Assembly (NCBI RefSeq): GCF_002127325.2
Contig: NC_035437.2
Location: 166,810,263-166,874,262, forward strand
Direction of reading: 5' to 3'
Length of the DNA stretch: 64,000 nt
From: Helianthus annuus
Taxonomy: Eukaryota > Streptophyta > Magnoliopsida > Asterales > Asteraceae
The position numbers and the translations under genes were made by a program. The notes under the pieces are model-generated. The model had not been told where the DNA came from. It did not search any database and was given only the letters and a program-made list of their open reading frames with translations. Shown in pieces: positions 42,603-58,294 of this stretch (position 1 is the first letter of the stretch; every line of letters begins with the position of its first letter).

Positions 42603-45600
42603 ACTAAGACAGAAGTTACAAAGAAGCGCAAGTGCGAGAGCTTGAGGAAGGAGACTGAAGAGAAGCGCGACAGAAAACGCAGTTCGAAGGAGGCATATGC
42701 AGCAAATTCTAGTGGTACTAGAAAGGATGGCACCAGAGATAGTCGAGGCGGATCTGAGAGAAAGACTCGTGAGGATGGACAGAAGAAATGCAACCGATGG
42801 GGACGAACTGGGCATATTACCCGTGAATGCTAAGCCAAGAGTACTGTGGAAGGATCGAGACTTGAAGGATGTTTCCAGTGTGGAGAATAAGGACATTTCA
42901 AGAAGGACTGTCCTAAGGCGAGAGGACAGAATGCCAGGGGTAGAGCGTTCGAGCTAAATGCTGGGAAAGCACGTGATGATCCTGTTGTTGTCACTGGTAT
43001 GTTTATGATCAATAACCATTCCGCGTTTGTATGTTTTGATACTGGAGCTAACTTTGAACCATTCCTGTGTTCACCTACAAGTAAGCTAATTAAGAAGTAC
43101 TCGATAGAACTAGCAAATGGTAAACTGATAGAGACTAGCGAAGTCGTACGCGACTGTAGTATTCTGTTAGGCGATCATAAATTTAGTATTGATTTACTAC
43201 CAGTGGAGCTGGGAAGCTTCGATGTAGTTGTAGGGATGGATTGGCTGTCCAAGAATAAAACGGGGATTGTTTGCTCGAAGAAGCAAGTGCGGATACCTCG
43301 TCCTGGTGGTGGCAAAATGATAATTATCCATGGAGATCGATCGAGTCGTGTGTCGAGTGTTGTCAGTAGTATGAAGATGCTCAAGTTGTTGCAGAAAGGA
43401 CATCCTGCGTTCTTAGTTAACGTAATGGATACAAAGGCTGAATGTAGCAAGAATGAGGAGATTCCTATTATTCGTGATTATCCAGAAGTTTTTCCTGAAG
43501 ACTTACCTGGATTACCCCCTGTGAGACAGATCGAGTTCCGAATCGATCTGGTACCTGGTGCTGCACCAATTGCAAAATCTCCCTATAGCTTGGCACCGTC
43601 GGAAATGAAAGAAATGTCGAACCAGCTTCAAGAGCTACTAGACAAAGGTTTCATTCGACCGAGTTATTCGCCTTGGGGTGCGCCTGTTCTGTTCGTGAAG
43701 AAGAAGGATGGATCCTTCAGGATGTGTATAGATTACAGGGAGCTGAACAAGTTAACTATCAAGAATCGGTATCCTTTGCTGAGGATTGATGATCTGTTTG
43801 ACCAGCTTCAGGGATCCAGCTACTACTCGAAGATAGATCTGCGTTCGGGCTATCATCAGTTGAAGGTTGCTGACGAAGACATTCCAAAGACAGCCTTTCG
43901 AACACGATACGGCCATTATGAGTTCCTAGTCATGCCCTTTGGTTTAACTAATGCGCCAGCTATGTTCAAGGATCTCATGAACAGGGTATGCAAACCCTAC
44001 TTGGACAAATTCGTGATAGTATTCATCGACGATATACTTATTTATTCACCAACCAAAGAAGATCATGAGCATCATTTGAGGTTAATTTTGGAGTTGTTGA
44101 AGGAAGAGAAGATGTATGCCAAGTTCTCCAAATGTTAGTTTTGGATTCGAGAAGTTCATTTTCTCGGACATGTCATAAATGAGAAAGGTATACATGTAGA
44201 TCCGTCTAAGATCGAAGCAATAAAGAACTGGGAAGCGCCAAAGACTCCGTCAGAGGTGCGACAATTCTTAGGGCTTGTTGGGTACTACTGGAGGTTCATT
44301 GAGAACTTCTCCAGAATAGCGCAGCCATTGACGCTATTAACCCAGAAGGAGAGGAAGTTTGACTGGACGGAGAAGCAGGAGAGAGCTTTTCAGTCATTGA
44401 AGGAAAAGCTCTGCAGTGCACCGATTCTTTCCCTTCCTGAGGGAAGTAATGATTTCATTGTTTACTGTGATGCTTCACGTTTGGGTCTTGGATGCGTTTT
44501 AATGGAAAGAGACAAAGTGATAGCCTATGCGTCCAGACAATTGAAAGTGCATGAGAAGAATTACACAACACATGATTTGAAGCTTGGAGCTGTTGTGTTT
44601 GCTTTAAAGATTTGGAGACACTACTTGTATGGCACGAAGTGTATGATTTACACAGACCATAAGAGCCTCCAGCATATCTTCGATCAGAAGAAGCTCAATA
44701 TGCGACAATGACGTTGGGTAGAGTTACTCAACAATTATGAATGTGATATCCGTTATCACCCAGGGAAAGCAAACGTTGTTGCAGATGCGCTCAGTAGGAA
44801 GGAGCGGGAAAAGCCTCTACGTGTGCGTGCTTTGGGTTTGACCATACAAACGAGTTTAACCGATCGAATTCGTGATGCACAGCGGGAAGCTTTGAAGGAT
44901 GATGATTTGAGAAGTGAAGGTTTGAAGGGCTTAGAATGTAAACTGATATCGAAAGCAGATGAAGTAATGTACTTCATGAACCGAGTCTGGGTTCCGCTTA
45001 AAGGTAACCTCCATGAATTGGTTATGGACGAAGCTCATAAATCCAAGTATTCCATTCACCCAGGTTCTACCAAGATGTATCAGGACATTAAGGAGTTTTA
45101 CTGGTGGCCGAAGATGAAGAGAGACATTGCGACCTACGTGAGTAAATGTCTGACATGCTCTAGGGTTAAGGCTGAGCACCAGAAGCCGTCTGGGCTTCTG
45201 CAGCAACCAGAGATTCCTAAGTGGAAATGGGAACATCTTACGATGGACTTTATCACCAAGTTACCCCGTACGTCGCGTGGACACAATATGATCTGGGTAA
45301 TTGTGGATCGATTTACAAAGTCTGCTCATTTTCTGGCAATTAAGGAAACAGACAATACGGAGAAGATATCGCAGCTGTACCTTAACGAGATTGTAGCCCG
45401 TCATGGAGTACCTGTGTCAATCATTTCGGATAGAGACGGACGATTTGACTCCAGATTTTGGCGATCTCTCCAGAAATCGCTGGGTTCTCGTTTGGATATG
45501 AGTACTGCATATCATCCTCAAACGGATGGTTAGAGCGAAAGGACCATTCAGACATTAGAGGATATGCTGAGAGCGTGTGCGATTGATTTCGGTGGAAGTT

Positions 45601-46156
45601 GGGATACTCATTTGCCTTTGGCAGAGTTTTCTTACAACAATAGTTACCACGCCAACATAAAAGCCGCTCCGATTTGAAGCCATGTATGGAAGGAAGTTTC
45701 GATCACCGCTCTGTTGGGCTGAAGTCAGCGAGAAGCATTTGACCGGACCCGAGATTATTCAGGAGACCACAGACAAGGTTGTCAAGATCAAGAATAGGTT
45801 GAAGGCTGCCACGGATCGACAGAAGAGTTACGCAGATAACCGAAGGAAACCGCTGGAGTTTCAAGTTGGTGATAGAGTTATGCTAAAGGTATCGCCATGG
45901 AAGGGCGTTGTGTGGTTTGGAATGGGGGGAAAGTTGAGCCCGCACTATAAAGGTCCCTTCGAAGTCGTCTCTCGAGTTGGACCAGTCGCGAATAGGCTCA
46001 AGTTGCCACAGGAGTTGATTGGAGTCCATGACGTATTTCATGTCTCCAACCTGAAAAAGTGTATGTCTGATGAGACACTAATTATGCCCCCTGGAGAGGT
46101 TCGAGTGGACGATAAACTGAGATTTCGGGGACGAAATTCATTAAACAGGGGGAGAC

Positions 46157-46161
<5 letters not shown>
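42603..46161 (+). pseudogene. Gypsy pol of element D, multiply broken
   Basis: The zinc knuckles are degenerate (CNRWGRTGHITREC, then CFQCGE-stop-GHFKKDC). Protease has FDTGANF near 43035 and reverse transcriptase has [12 protein letters not shown] and FIDD near 44020. RNase H contains [10 protein letters not shown] near 44465. Integrase has its zinc region near 45040-45165, [23 protein letters not shown] and [20 protein letters not shown]. Interruptions seen: TAA near 42831, TAA near 42888, TAG at 44136, TGA near 44709, TAG near 45531 and a one-base insertion near 45676. The end passes from DDKLRF directly to sequence like the usual terminal region, so the chromodomain appears deleted. Confidence 0.85.
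46144..46156 (+). other. Polypurine tract of element D
   Basis: AAACAGGGGGAGAC immediately before the 3' LTR start TGTGACACCC. Confidence 0.8.
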
Positions 46162-50078
<3,917 letters not shown>

Positions 50079-50124
50079 TTCACCTCCACAACTTTGTATG
50101 GCACATCATAGTAATCTAGAAATG
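50079..50124 (-). pseudogene. Exon fragment like plant prostaglandin-E-synthase-2-like protein
   Basis: On the minus strand, after TTTTTTCAG, the translation AFLDYYDVPYKVVEV matches the glutaredoxin/GST-like N-terminal fold of plant proteins annotated as prostaglandin E synthase 2, where the segment follows the CPFC motif. The exon is cut by the right end of element D at 50078. Only about 15 residues are visible and I could not find the preceding exon with confidence, so this could be a captured fragment or the remains of a gene split by element D. Confidence 0.6.
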
Positions 50125-51767
50125 CTGAAAAAACAAGCAAAGTAGGTATCATATATCCATTTTTCCTTGCTTCTACATACCCTGCTTCCCTTGAAAAGCA
50201 TACCTAAAACAAACTTGACCTTCGCTTCAATGAACCTTATAACAAAAACAAACACAAGGATTTAATGTATGGTTCTTACATTGCAGAAATTATGAGTTAT
50301 GAAACACATAAAATCATTCTTAAAACTTTTTCTACCCTAACCCGTGCTTCAATACCTTCAGAAAAGAATCTGCCTTTCATCTAACATAATGCTCCATATG
50401 TACTTCAAATAATGCGCTGCTATGCACGCATTTAAAGATGCTAAAATGAATGTATTTCAAGAAACTTGCTAGCATGGAATATAGTCTATTAAATTATGAT
50501 TTCGTGATCAGAGACATGGTAAGTCGTAACATAATTTCAAGCTTAGAGGGAATTCATCACAACTATAACCAATGAACCAAACTGTGTTCACTTTATCATC
50601 ATTCAATTTCATTTTTTATGCACTAATGTTCATACTTCATTGTTTTAAAAAAACATGTCTTCAAAACTACCATTGGGGGTGTTAGGGATCCTAATCATAA
50701 CTGCTTCTGTTTATGGTGCTTTAATACAGATATATTATGAACCAAACTGTGTTCACTTTATCATGCTTTTAACTACAACCATATTAAATCCACATATGAA
50801 GTTCAATAACCATAAGTCCATAAGAACTTAATAAAACACAGATTAAAAACATAAACAATAGCTATACTCACATATATTAACACCAAATCATCATTCTCCT
50901 CCAACACCAAATTCACAAGATACATCATACTCCTCCAACACCAAATTCGCACAGATACATCATACTCAGCCAACACAACTGCAACATTTCTTCAAAGCAA
51001 AAACACAAACAACATTCACAAAAACCTCGTCTCAAAAATGTATAAAAAAACTTAAATACAATAAACTGTTTAATGAAAATGTGATTTAAAATGTTAAATC
51101 GTTTTATTGTTATATTTTACACATGTATATATAAATCAAATTTAATTAAGAACAATTAACAAGTTAAAACAATTTGTTTTTACTAAAAAAAGCTACAAAA
51201 ATCTATAATTAATCATAATCATAACATCATATAATCAGGTTAAATTAAATAAAACTAAAATGAGAATCGCAAGTAAATGATACCTTAAACTGAGATCTAA
51301 GATCTGTAACCCTAAAAATTAATACTCCATAGATCTCAGAGAAAATCAGCAACAACTAGAGTTTTCTAACAGTCTTCCGCAAGCAGATCTGAAAATACAA
51401 AGATTATTAAAGTAGATTCGAAAAATCTCAGCCGAAATCTGAAAAATCACAGACGAAATAAAGGAAATCAATGAAGATTATACCGATTAACTGTTCTATG
51501 GTGATAAACAGAATACATTCGGCCACATAATCCGACGGCGACGGTGAAAAGATGATCTCCGGCAAAGAGGCGGCGGTTGGAAGATTGAAAACAGACTCAG
51601 AAAAACCAAATAGAAACTTTTCACAAATACCAAAACTACCCTTCCACCTTTTTAAGGCTTGCAAAATTTAAATCTAATCTTAGCTGTTGATTAAGTTAAT
51701 CCAAGGGTGTTCCCTAGTTCCCCACTTTTTTGGTGCTCCCCAATGAACCCCACACTATATATATATA
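50125..51767. other. Non-coding region, possibly intron and 5' leader of a minus-strand gene
   Basis: No convincing coding exon. A 27-base phrase (ATGAACCAAACTGTGTTCAC plus following bases) occurs at 50571 and 50737, and CTCCTCCAACACCAAATTC occurs at 50897 and 50930. Minus-strand sequence from about 51650 to 51270 looks like a pyrimidine-rich leader with GTATAATC and GTATCATT donor-like sites. The frame at 51428-51664 is not convincing. Confidence 0.35.
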
Positions 51768-51768
51768 T

Positions 51769-52092
51769 ATATAGGGGAAGGTTCAAATGAAAACCACTTT
51801 TTATTGTGAAAACTCGAAAACTAATTAAAAAAAGCCAAAAAAACATACAAAATTTTTTTTTTATTTGCAAACCAAAATTCGCAGGTTTTTTTATATAAAA
51901 AAAAATTTCAAACCAGCGATTATTATTACACATGTGCACTACACAATTTTTTTTTTAAAGTTTTTTATATATATAAAAACCAGCGATTTTTATAAAAAAA
52001 TTGAAAAAAAAAATTGTGTGTTTTTTAGGCTTTTTTTAATTAGTTTTCGAGTTTTCACAATAAAAGTGGTTTTCATTTGAACCATCCCCTAT
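51769..52092. mobile_element. Inverted-repeat DNA element, family 1, copy 1
   Basis: Ends are TATAGGGGAAGGTTCAAATG and its reverse complement with one mismatch. About 65 bp of terminal inverted repeat (through GTGAAAACTCGAAAACTAAT) surrounds an AT-rich core. It is set in TA runs, which suggests a TA target. Non-autonomous, with no transposase. Confidence 0.8.
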
Positions 52093-52097
52093 ATATA

Positions 52098-52808
52098 TAT
52101 AGGAATGGGACCAGGAGAGAACGATTTGAAGTGTGAGATGAGAACGATTTTCAGCCATAGGTCTTTGTGATTTGTGGCTAAGATGATGCGGTGACATTTT
52201 TGTAAATAATGGAAATCTTATAAGTACCAGGAGGGGTAAAATTGGAAGATCCAAACAAGAGTGCACATGCTAATGACATGCCATTTTCCCCTATTATTTT
52301 TAAACGCCAATAACTTTTTTATACGTGATTATTTTACTAAAAAAATTACACCATAAAACTCAACGTTTTTTATCTTTCCAACGAGTATACTATTGATATA
52401 CTTTTCAAAAAAAAAAATGAAATGGATTTTATAGCGTTTTCCAGAACTGGGTGTTTTATGGCGTTTTAGACTAGTTATTTTTATGGCGTTTTTCTGAACT
52501 GTGTTTTTATGGTGTTTTAACTAAGTGTTTTCATGGCGTTTTTCTGAATTGAGTGTTTTATAGCGTTTTAAACTGAGTTTTTCATGGCGTTTTTCTGAAC
52601 TAAGTGTTTTATGACGTTTTAACTGGGTATTTTCATAGCGTTTTCTGAATTTGGTATTTTTATGGCGTTTTATTTGAACACCCAGTTCATGTGTATGGGT
52701 TTTTTTTGACAATATTACCCCTTAGTGTAATTTAGCATCAATGCCACATGTCAACTCCAAAATCGTTCTCACCGTTCTCACACTTTTCACCGTTCTCTCT
52801 AAATCCTG

Positions 52809-52815
<7 letters not shown>
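52098..52815. mobile_element. Inverted-repeat DNA element, family 2, with internal tandem repeats
   Basis: The left end GGGACCAGGAGAGAACGATT faces the right end, whose reverse complement reads GGGTCAGGATTTAGAGAGAA. Both continue with GTGAGA...GAACGATTTT. From about 52430 to 52680 it holds roughly eight to ten copies of a short unit containing TTTTATGGCGTTTT and TTTCTGAACT. Non-autonomous, set in TA runs. Confidence 0.75.

Positions 52816-52850
<35 letters not shown>
52816..52850. repeat. (TA)n microsatellite between DNA elements
   Basis: A pure TA run joining family 2 to the first family 3 element. Confidence 0.95.
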
Positions 52851-52853
<3 letters not shown>

Positions 52854-53246
52854 CCAGGATCATTTCAGAACCATAAATATTTACAGAACTCGTAGAACTC
52901 CTAATAAACAATCTTTTTATTTATATATTTTTATGTTTAGGATAATTTTATCATTTATTATGTGTATTTTTACGATTACATACATGTTAAGAGTAATTTT
53001 ATCATTTTTATATGTAATTTTATAATTACACATATGTAAACTAGTTTTTTTACATATATGTAATTGTTATGACACATATATATTATTTTGGCAATTAAAC
53101 ATATGTAAACTACTTTTAACATGCATGTAATCAAAGAAATACATATAATAGATGATAAAAAATCCTAAATACAAAAACTTATATATAAAATGATTGTTTA
53201 TTAGGAGTTCTGAAAGTTCTGTAGTTATTTAGAGTTCTAAAATGAA

Positions 53247-53250
<4 letters not shown>
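52851..53250. mobile_element. Inverted-repeat DNA element, family 3, copy 1
   Basis: It starts GGGCCAGGATCATTTCAGAA and ends with the complement of GAGTTCATTTTAGAACTCTA. Inner arms AACTCCTAATAAACAATC and GATTGTTTATTAGGAGTT are perfect complements. No coding content. Confidence 0.82.
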
Positions 53251-53278
<28 letters not shown>

Positions 53279-53281
<3 letters not shown>

Positions 53282-53685
53282 CCAGGATTATTGCAGAACC
53301 ATAAATATTTATAGAACTCGCAGAACTCCTAATAAATAATCTTTTTATTTATATATTTTTATGTTTAGGATAATTTTATCATTTATTCTGTGTATTTTTA
53401 CGATTACATACATGTTAAGAGTAATTTTATCATTTTTTATATGTAATTTTATAATTACACATATGTAAACTAGTTTTTTTACATATATGTAATTAGTTAT
53501 GACACATATATATAATTTTGGCAATTAAACATATGTAAACTACTTTTAACATGTATCTAATCAAAGAAATACATATAATAGATGATAAAAAGATCCTATT
53601 TACAAAAACTTATATATAAAATGATTGTTTATTAGGAGTTCTGAAAGTTCTGTAGTTATTTAGAGTTCTGAAATGAACTCAACCC
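53279..53685. mobile_element. Inverted-repeat DNA element, family 3, copy 2
   Basis: Almost the same sequence as the copy at 52851-53250 in the same orientation, separated by a 28-bp TA run. It could be two insertions or a tandem duplication made by recombination in the TA tracts. Confidence 0.82.
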
Positions 53686-53698
53686 TATATATATATAT

Positions 53699-54682
53699 AT
53701 AGGGAAATGATAGTGTAAAAAGGGCCTAAAGTGTGAGAAGTGTATTATAACCAATGTTTTCATAACCGGACCGGAGGTCAACCCGGTCGCCTTACGGGGT
53801 CAAAGGTCGGACCGGTCCGACCGGTTCGACCGGATTTAAGACCCGGATTACGTCACATTAATGAAAAAAACTTAATATTAAAACTTTTAATTAAAAAGTA
53901 AGATGCAATTATGGGTCACATTGGTAATAGATGGGTTGGACATATATGGGCCGGATTGGAGAGAGCCCAAACCATGGAGCCTTAAAACAGACAATAACCT
54001 AAATCCCTAACAGTTTGCGGCTGTGCATCTCTGTGTATCTCATCTCCCTCTTGGTGACTTTTGCAGTTCTTCTTCTTCAGCCATCATAACAAACCCAATT
54101 TATCTTCTTTCATCTCTTTCTTGTTTTTGTTTAATGGTCAACACACGATTTCCAAGTAACATATGGTACTTTTTGGTGACGAACAACCACCATACCAGCC
54201 CCATATCTTCCCCTTTTCAGGTGATGAACCACCATACCAGCCGCTCCATCTATTCTCCCTGTTTCAGACGATGACCGGCCCGACTCACTCGTTGTGAACC
54301 GCCGGCCCGACCGTCCGGATCCCGGCTTGACCACCGGCCCTTTGTTGAAACGGTCCAAAACTAGGAACCGGCCCGCTACACTCTCCGGGTCCCGGCCGGA
54401 CCGGTCCGACCGGCCGGGCCGGTGTCCGGGTTTAAAAACATTGATTATAACACTATATATAATACTATATAACATTATATAACAAATATAACACTATACA
54501 TCTATCATAGACATGTTATCAGACAAACTATAGTGTTATATTTGTTATATAATGATATATAGTGTTATATGGTATTATATGGTGTTACATATTGTTATAC
54601 GGTGTTTATATGGTGTTATATAGTATTATATATAGTGTTATAATACAATTCTCACACTTTGAGCACTTTTTACAGGATTCTC

Positions 54683-54686
<4 letters not shown>
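53699..54686. mobile_element. Inverted-repeat DNA element, family 4, host of a nested hAT element
   Basis: The left end (ATAGGGAAATGATAGTGTAA through AAGTGTGAGAAGTGTATTAT) mirrors the right end, whose complement includes CTGTAAAAAGTGCTCAAAGT and GTGTGAGAATTGTATTATAA. Inside the right half, 54450-54650, is an array of GTGTTATATGGT-like units. The element is split at 53752 by the hAT insertion. Confidence 0.78.
53752..54443. mobile_element. Non-autonomous hAT-type element, 692 bp
   Basis: Terminal inverted repeats are CAATGTTTTCATAACCGG and CCGGGTTTAAAAACATTG (imperfect), flanked by the 8-bp duplication ATTATAAC at 53744-53751 and 54444-54451. An 8-bp duplication is the hAT signature. The interior has GC-rich CCGGACCGG/GGTCCGACCGG words at both ends and no transposase. 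The frames at 54023-54274 and 54131-54475 are not recognisable proteins. Confidence 0.85.
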
Positions 54687-54720
<34 letters not shown>

Positions 54721-54727
<7 letters not shown>

Positions 54728-55080
54728 GAAGGTTTAAATGAAAAAACACTAGTTAACACGAAAACTCGAAAACTAACTAAAAAAGCCAAAAAAAAACGTA
54801 CCAATTTTTTTTTGCATAACAATTTTCGCCACTTTTAGTATATAAAAAAAATTTCAAAAAAAAAATTGTAGTGCACATGTGTAATAATACTACACATGTG
54901 TAGTACACATACACATGTGTAGTATTACACATGTGTAATACAATTTTTTTTGAAATTTTTTTTATATAAAAAACCTGCTTTTTTATAAAAAAAAATTGAA
55001 AAAAAAAATTGGTGTGTTTTTTAGGCTTTTTTTAGTTGGTTTTCGAGTTTTCGCGATAAAAGTGGTTTTCATTTGAACCA

Positions 55081-55086
<6 letters not shown>
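54721..55086. mobile_element. Inverted-repeat DNA element, family 1, copy 2
   Basis: Same ends as the copy at 51769-52092 (TATAGGGGAAGGTTTAAATG and GTGGTTTTCATTTGAACCAT). The core carries inverted ACACATGTGTAGTA words at 54870-54945 that form a further palindrome. Confidence 0.8.

Positions 55087-55130
<44 letters not shown>
55087..55130. repeat. (TA)n microsatellite
   Basis: A pure TA run closing the chain of DNA elements. Confidence 0.95.
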
Positions 55131-55133
<3 letters not shown>

Positions 55134-55939
55134 GTCCAAGAACAAGTTCCTGTTTTATGATGGATAGTTCATGGTTTATTTTATCAGGGAACTTGTTAGA
55201 ATTATATAGTTTTCTACGTAGTCCCTAAAAGTCCACATCTAGAACTATGTATCTTTCAAGTATGTATATATTCATAGATTACTTAAATGGACTTTCGGAT
55301 GGCTTACATTAATTATTTTGGACTCGATATATATGCATAAATTGGTGTTATGAAATCACTTCCAGACTTGAATAAATTTTACTAAACAATATTTAATAAT
55401 TTTAAAAAGGTTAAAAGACATCAAGAAGTTATTTCATCAACTTATATATATATACATAAAAGTTGGCAAGGCTAGTGAACCAAAAAATATGCTCATTTAA
55501 CTTTACATGAGTTTGACAAGTATTTATATAAATATAATAGTTTCAAGATTTATAAATACTATCTTTTATAAATGTTGTATTGGGTAAGAAATATATATAT
55601 GTAAAGATATGAATATATTATTTTTATATATTCATACAGATTACTTTTATAAATGTTTTATAGATTACTTCGCTAAAAAGACTATATATTTTTATATATT
55701 TTTTTATTTACCGCTCGGAAGGGTCAAAATAAGGATTTATTTTATAAACCCGAAACAGGTCACGACTCGGGTCAAAATAATGATTTATTTCATAAACCCG
55801 AATAAGATTTTCTCACGAGAATACAAGGACGAGATATGATGTTGCACATCATCTATGTGTTATATATTTATATAAATATATTTTTGGCAAGTAAAAAATG
55901 TATCACCAACGGTTTATTGAGTCAAAACATTTGAAAACA
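55131..55939. other. AT-rich region without a recognised gene
   Basis: At about 55727-55801 a GGGTCAAAATAA...TTTATAAACCCGAA phrase occurs twice in tandem (unit about 47 bp). The small frame at 55609-55839 crosses it and is not convincing. This may be LTR remnant interrupted by the solo LTR. Confidence 0.35.
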
Positions 55940-55944
55940 ACAAG

Positions 55945-58289
55945 TGTAACAACCCGACTTCCCAAGTAAAGTCAAAGTACAAGTCAAAGTCAAAGTCAGG
56001 TCGTTGTTCAGATCTGTCTTATCTTGCTTAATTATTGCTTGTTACTCTCTAGATTCGATAAACAATATATTGGTTAATGCTATTTTAATCTACGATTTAT
56101 TAGTAAGTGAAGTAACAATGCGATAAACGCAGAAATCACAACTACACGTTATTTTACTACCCGCTATCACATCGCAATCGCATCGCAAACTCAAAACGCA
56201 GATTACTTTTATGCTTGTTATGTGTTACGTTATTTGTGTAACTATTGTTTAATGTTATCGCATCGCTTACTCGCAACTCGCTTAAACGCAACGCAACGCT
56301 CAACACAGGAAACGAAAGTCGGAAAACTAACTCGCACAAGCCAACTGATCGAATGACCATGCGGTCGAATGATCATTCGATCGGATGACCATCCGATCGA
56401 CTGGCCATCCGACCCACTCACTGCACCGCCTTTTCTCCCTTTCTCCTATAAATACCCACCTGTCACATCAACTGTTCATTGATGTGACAGCTCTATCCGA
56501 CCCAACTCGCTCCAGCTCGTTCAAAAGCACTTTTCTCTCGATTTCAAGCGATTCCGTAAGTATTTCACCCTAAATCTTGTACTTCCATCATCAGCACACA
56601 CTTTCTCATCATCTTCTCCATCAAATCTTACATTTTCATCGTGAAATCACCTGATTTGGACGTTTCGAAGGTGACGTCATCACGGTTTCTTCACGGGAAC
56701 TGTTGGGTGATCTCATCTCGTCGAGATTGGTTCAGATCTAAAGGATTTCCATACTAGTTTACACGAATCTCAATAAAATGAATCAGTTGAAAGATGTGAT
56801 TTAAACTTTTCTTCAACATTTTTCACTTTTCATTCAAACCCGATGGAATCTAGACTCATTCAGGCTCTCTACTCATTCTCTAGTGGAGAACCGGTCTGGA
56901 AATGGACTTCCATCGGAGAAGACGACCGACTCACGGGTTGAACATGAATCTCCGTCAAGAACAATTAGTCCGATCGAATGGGGTGATTCCCATCCGATCG
57001 ACTGAGTTGGACTTAGCGTGGTTTCCGTTGTTTGACACGCCGTCATACCGTCTCCGTTAAACCTCAAAAATTTTGAACTTGGGAATTTTTACAAACTTTT
57101 CAAAACATCAGATCTCCGATCAAATAGCCATCCGATCGGATGACCATCCGATCGAATGACTATTCGACAGGTGACTCGCCCTTTTCAATAAGTTCAACAC
57201 TTAAACAATTTTACAAAACTTCAAAGAATATCAGCTTATCAATCGAATAGCCATCCGATCGAATGGCCATCCATCCGGATGACTATCCGATCGAATAACT
57301 TGAATTATACTACAACGTAAACTTCAAAAGTTCAAACATTTTACAAACACACTCCTCCAATCGAATGACCAGTCGACCGAATGGTCATCCGTCCGGATGA
57401 CCATCCGTCCGGATGATCATCCGATCGACTCAGCATCCGATTGACTCACCATCCGATCGCTCATCTCACCTAACACACTGTTTACACGCTGTTCAACGCT
57501 TATGCTATCGTTCTATGATCAGGCTAATCTCCCACGCGCTCCCTTCAATCCAAGAACTGTGTTTATTTACTAAACACATACTATGAGTATACTCGAATCC
57601 TTTTTCGCTTAACGCACTTTTGGGTGTTGCATACGTTATCTATATCAACTCCCATCAATACACAACGCAAACACTTTTAAAACGCTAACTGCTCTCGCAT
57701 GTTATACGTGTTTCGATGAATGCTTGTATGTTATGTTTACACAGTGATTGTTGCCTGACACCTTAGCAACGATAGTACTATAGTTTGGACTCAGCACCTG
57801 TCGTGGACAGGGGTTGTTAAGGGTTTTACTTCACATGGTCACAGTGATGATAATGCATTCTACACTCGCAGTCATGTCGGTTGCATATGTCATTGTCGAT
57901 AGCTTACTTGCTTCACATTTCTACGTGTTACATGTTGGTTATGCGTAAATGCTTTCGCTATACTATATGCTATTAAACTTGTGTACTCACCTTTACACTC
58001 TGTGTATTGACTTTATTTTAACGTATGTGACAGGTGTTTAGGATGCTATGCTTTGCTTGATGAACGAAGTAGGTGGTCTAGAAACGTCATTCAATAAAAT
58101 CTGAGTTGTCGGAACAGTCTATCTGTCTTTGAGAACAATATCTGTAATAACTGTTTTTACATTATATGTTGATGGTATGGACGTTAACGGTTAATATATT
58201 GTCATTAATAGTCGTTATGGATTCTCTTGGACAATCTGTTTCGCTCAGTGCCGCGTCCCGATGATTCCGCCATCGGTTGGGGTGTGACA
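55945..58289 (+). mobile_element. Solo LTR of a Gypsy element
   Basis: 2345 bp, TGTAACAACC...GTGTGACA, flanked by ACAAG on both sides (55940-55944 and 58290-58294), with no internal element sequence. This is the usual product of recombination between two LTRs. A TATA box lies at 56447-56454, and between 56350 and 57460 there are many ATCCGATCG/CGATCGGAT words. Orientation is taken from TATA, donor and TG-CA ends. Confidence 0.88.
56447..56561 (+). promoter_or_regulatory. TATA box and 5' splice site in the solo LTR
   Basis: TATAAATA at 56447-56454 is followed 102 bases later by TTCC/GTAAGT (intron start 56556), the same spacing as in element B's LTR. Confidence 0.55.
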
Positions 58290-58294
58290 ACAAG

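Noticed and set aside
51428..51664. Minus-strand frame of 78 residues
   Set aside because: It looks like a transcribed leader at best; its second half crosses a donor-like GTATAATC and has no family resemblance.
54023..54475. Frames inside the hAT-type element
   Set aside because: Low-complexity and CCGG-rich sequence on both strands gives open frames by chance; no transposase motif.
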